A stretch of 6,013 nt of DNA from the NCBI GenBank assembly GCA_021777365.1, contig JAJYDP010000324.1, forward strand, positions 1-6,013, given 5' to 3'. Each line of letters begins with the position of its first letter. The first letter of the stretch is position 1. Below are positions 5,207 through 6,013 of the stretch, one piece after another. The position numbers and the translations under genes were made by a program. The notes below the pieces were generated by a model that was not told the origin of the DNA, ran no database searches, and worked only from the letters and a program-made list of their open reading frames with translations. The DNA comes from Chloroflexota bacterium. Lineage in GTDB: Bacteria; Chloroflexota; Limnocylindria; Limnocylindrales; CSP1-4.

Positions 5207-6013
5207 ATGATCCCGCGGCGGGTCGTTGTTCTGCATGATGGCAGCGACTCCTGGTCCCGCGAGATCGAGTCGGCCCTTCACGAGCGACTGCGAGCCGCGT
5301 CGTTCGATCCGAGGAGCGTCCGGTTCTCGGCCAGGCCCCCAACTAGCCTCGACGGGCTTCTGGCAGTAGTTCTCTTGGCCACGGCGGACGCAGCATCCAG
5401 CCGCCGGATCATCCGAGACCTTGATCGCGTCATCGGGGCCGACGTTGCCATCCTTCCGGTGATCCGTCGACCTGACTCGTTCTCGGATTCGGTGCTTCCG
5501 CCGAACCTCCGTAGGGTCCAAGGTCTGGTGTGGGATGAAGACAGCCATCGGGTAACTGAGTACGTGCTGGCTGCTCTCGGGCTAGCCGAGACCGACCGTC
5601 GCGTGTTCATCTCGTACGGGCGGCGGGACGCAGACCGGATAGCCCGGCAGCTCTGGGCAGCACTCAGCGAGAGAGGCTTTGACGTCTTCCTCGATCGATT
5701 CCGTATGCAGCCAGGCGAGGACTGGGAACGACAACTTGACGTGGAGCTCTCCGACAAGTCCTTCGTGCTGGTCGTGGAGAGCGACGCTGCGGCCGACTCC
5801 AGGTGGGTGCAGCATGAGGTCAGCTACGCGCTCAAGAACCATCTGGGCTTCGCCGTGCTGTCCCTGCCAGGAACGCGTCCGGAGCGACTAGTAGATCGTT
5901 CCGGACCAATCCTTACGCATCAAACGAGTCCGAGGTCGAACTTGTTCCAGCGGAACACGACGGGCGCGTCGTTGAACTCCGCGATGCCCTGGTGGATGCG
6001 GGCCTTCAGCTCG
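5207..6013 (+). CDS. TIR-domain protein with degenerate N-terminal TIR-like half (runs off edge)
   Basis: Open from ATG 5207 to the window end (269 codons, no stop). Residues 131-221 are a TIR domain: RRVFISYGRRDAD (131-143), a GFDVFLDRFRMQPGEDW segment (157-173), SFVLVVES (185-192), SRWVQHEV (198-205) and FAVLSLPG. Glu204 in W-V-Q-H-E aligns with the catalytic Glu of SARM1 (W-V-H-K-E), so NAD hydrolase or cyclase activity is plausible. Residues 1-125 (VVVLHDGSDSW, LLAVVLLATADAASSR, ADVAILPVIRRPDSF, LRRVQGLVWD) look like a second, degenerate TIR/Rossmann-like half without that Glu. The start follows the upstream stop by 2 nt, so coupling is likely. The native gene probably ends or is cut near residue 227, because codons after about 5890 lie over an IS630-type end read on the other strand. 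G+C is visibly lower than in the ABC genes. Confidence 0.8.
   Translation, partial: MIPRRVVVLHDGSDSWSREIESALHERLRAASFDPRSVRFSARPPTSLDGLLAVVLLATADAASSRRIIRDLDRVIGADVAILPVIRRPDSFSDSVLPPNLRRVQGLVWDEDSHRVTEYVLAALGLAETDRRVFISYGRRDADRIARQLWAALSERGFDVFLDRFRMQPGEDWERQLDVELSDKSFVLVVESDAAADSRWVQHEVSYALKNHLGFAVLSLPGTRPERLVDRSGPILTHQTSPRSNLFQRNTTGASLNSAMPWWMRAFSS
5892..6013 (-). mobile_element. End of an IS630-like insertion sequence
   Basis: The transposase tail on the minus strand implies that the element's transposase-3' end lies just left of 5920. IS630 elements insert at TA. Two TA dinucleotides in CTAGTAGATC (5889-5890, 5892-5893) are candidate target sites, so the left boundary is uncertain by tens of bases. 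The other end is outside the window. The insertion appears to sit in or at the 3' part of the TIR gene. Confidence 0.5.
5920..6013 (-). CDS. IS630-like transposase, C-terminal 30 aa
   Basis: The frame entering from the right edge reads ELKARIHQGIAEFND, then APVVFRWNKFDLGLV and TGA at 5920-5922. The I--FN--P--FRW-K ending is typical of IS630/Tc1-mariner-type DDE transposases. Only this tail is in the window, so catalytic residues cannot be checked. The coding sense is opposite to the TIR gene. Confidence 0.7.
   Translation of the reverse strand, partial: ELKARIHQGIAEFNDAPVVFRWNKFDLGLV

Overview
The window comes from a GC-rich bacterium (clearly above 70% G+C over most of its length, with Arg/Ala/Gly-rich shadow ORFs in every frame). 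The gene content would fit Chloroflexota or another high-GC phylum such as Actinomycetota: an ABC-2 exporter, a small lipoprotein, and remnants of an imuA'/imuB/DUF6504 mutasome cassette. The lineage cannot be fixed from the sequence alone.

Left part (1-750): no gene recognised, but short GC-rich tandem and dispersed repeats. Next (751-2545, minus strand) is a two-gene ABC-2 type exporter operon, ATPase first and then membrane permease. The two genes are separated by a striking 15-bp tandem repeat that re-copies the ATPase stop codon eight times in frame. A compact divergent regulatory region (about 2546-2632) carries a palindrome. It leads rightward into an unlisted 35-aa one-helix membrane protein, translationally coupled to a lipoprotein (2633-3228).

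Middle part (3229-4204): about 1 kb without a credible gene. It holds several families of direct and tandem repeats and one perfect 13-bp-stem hairpin.

Right part: 4205-4858 on the minus strand is a collapsed DNA-damage mutasome cassette. It has a RecA-like ImuA' piece with Walker A, joined directly to the C-terminal piece of an ImuB-type Y-family polymerase, then a DUF6504 gene with a Trp-to-stop nonsense codon. Inserted against it on the plus strand, with visibly lower G+C and A-richer codons, is a two-gene TIR cassette. The first gene is a ThsB/MTH538-like TIR-like protein that has lost its N-terminus at the junction. Two bases later comes a larger protein with a degenerate N-terminal Rossmann-like half and a C-terminal TIR domain that keeps the NADase glutamate motif. 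The second gene runs into the end of an IS630-like element, whose transposase C-terminus is read on the minus strand at the right edge. The whole right third looks like a recombination hotspot: a damaged repair operon, an acquired TIR (probable antiphage, Thoeris-related) module, and an insertion sequence.
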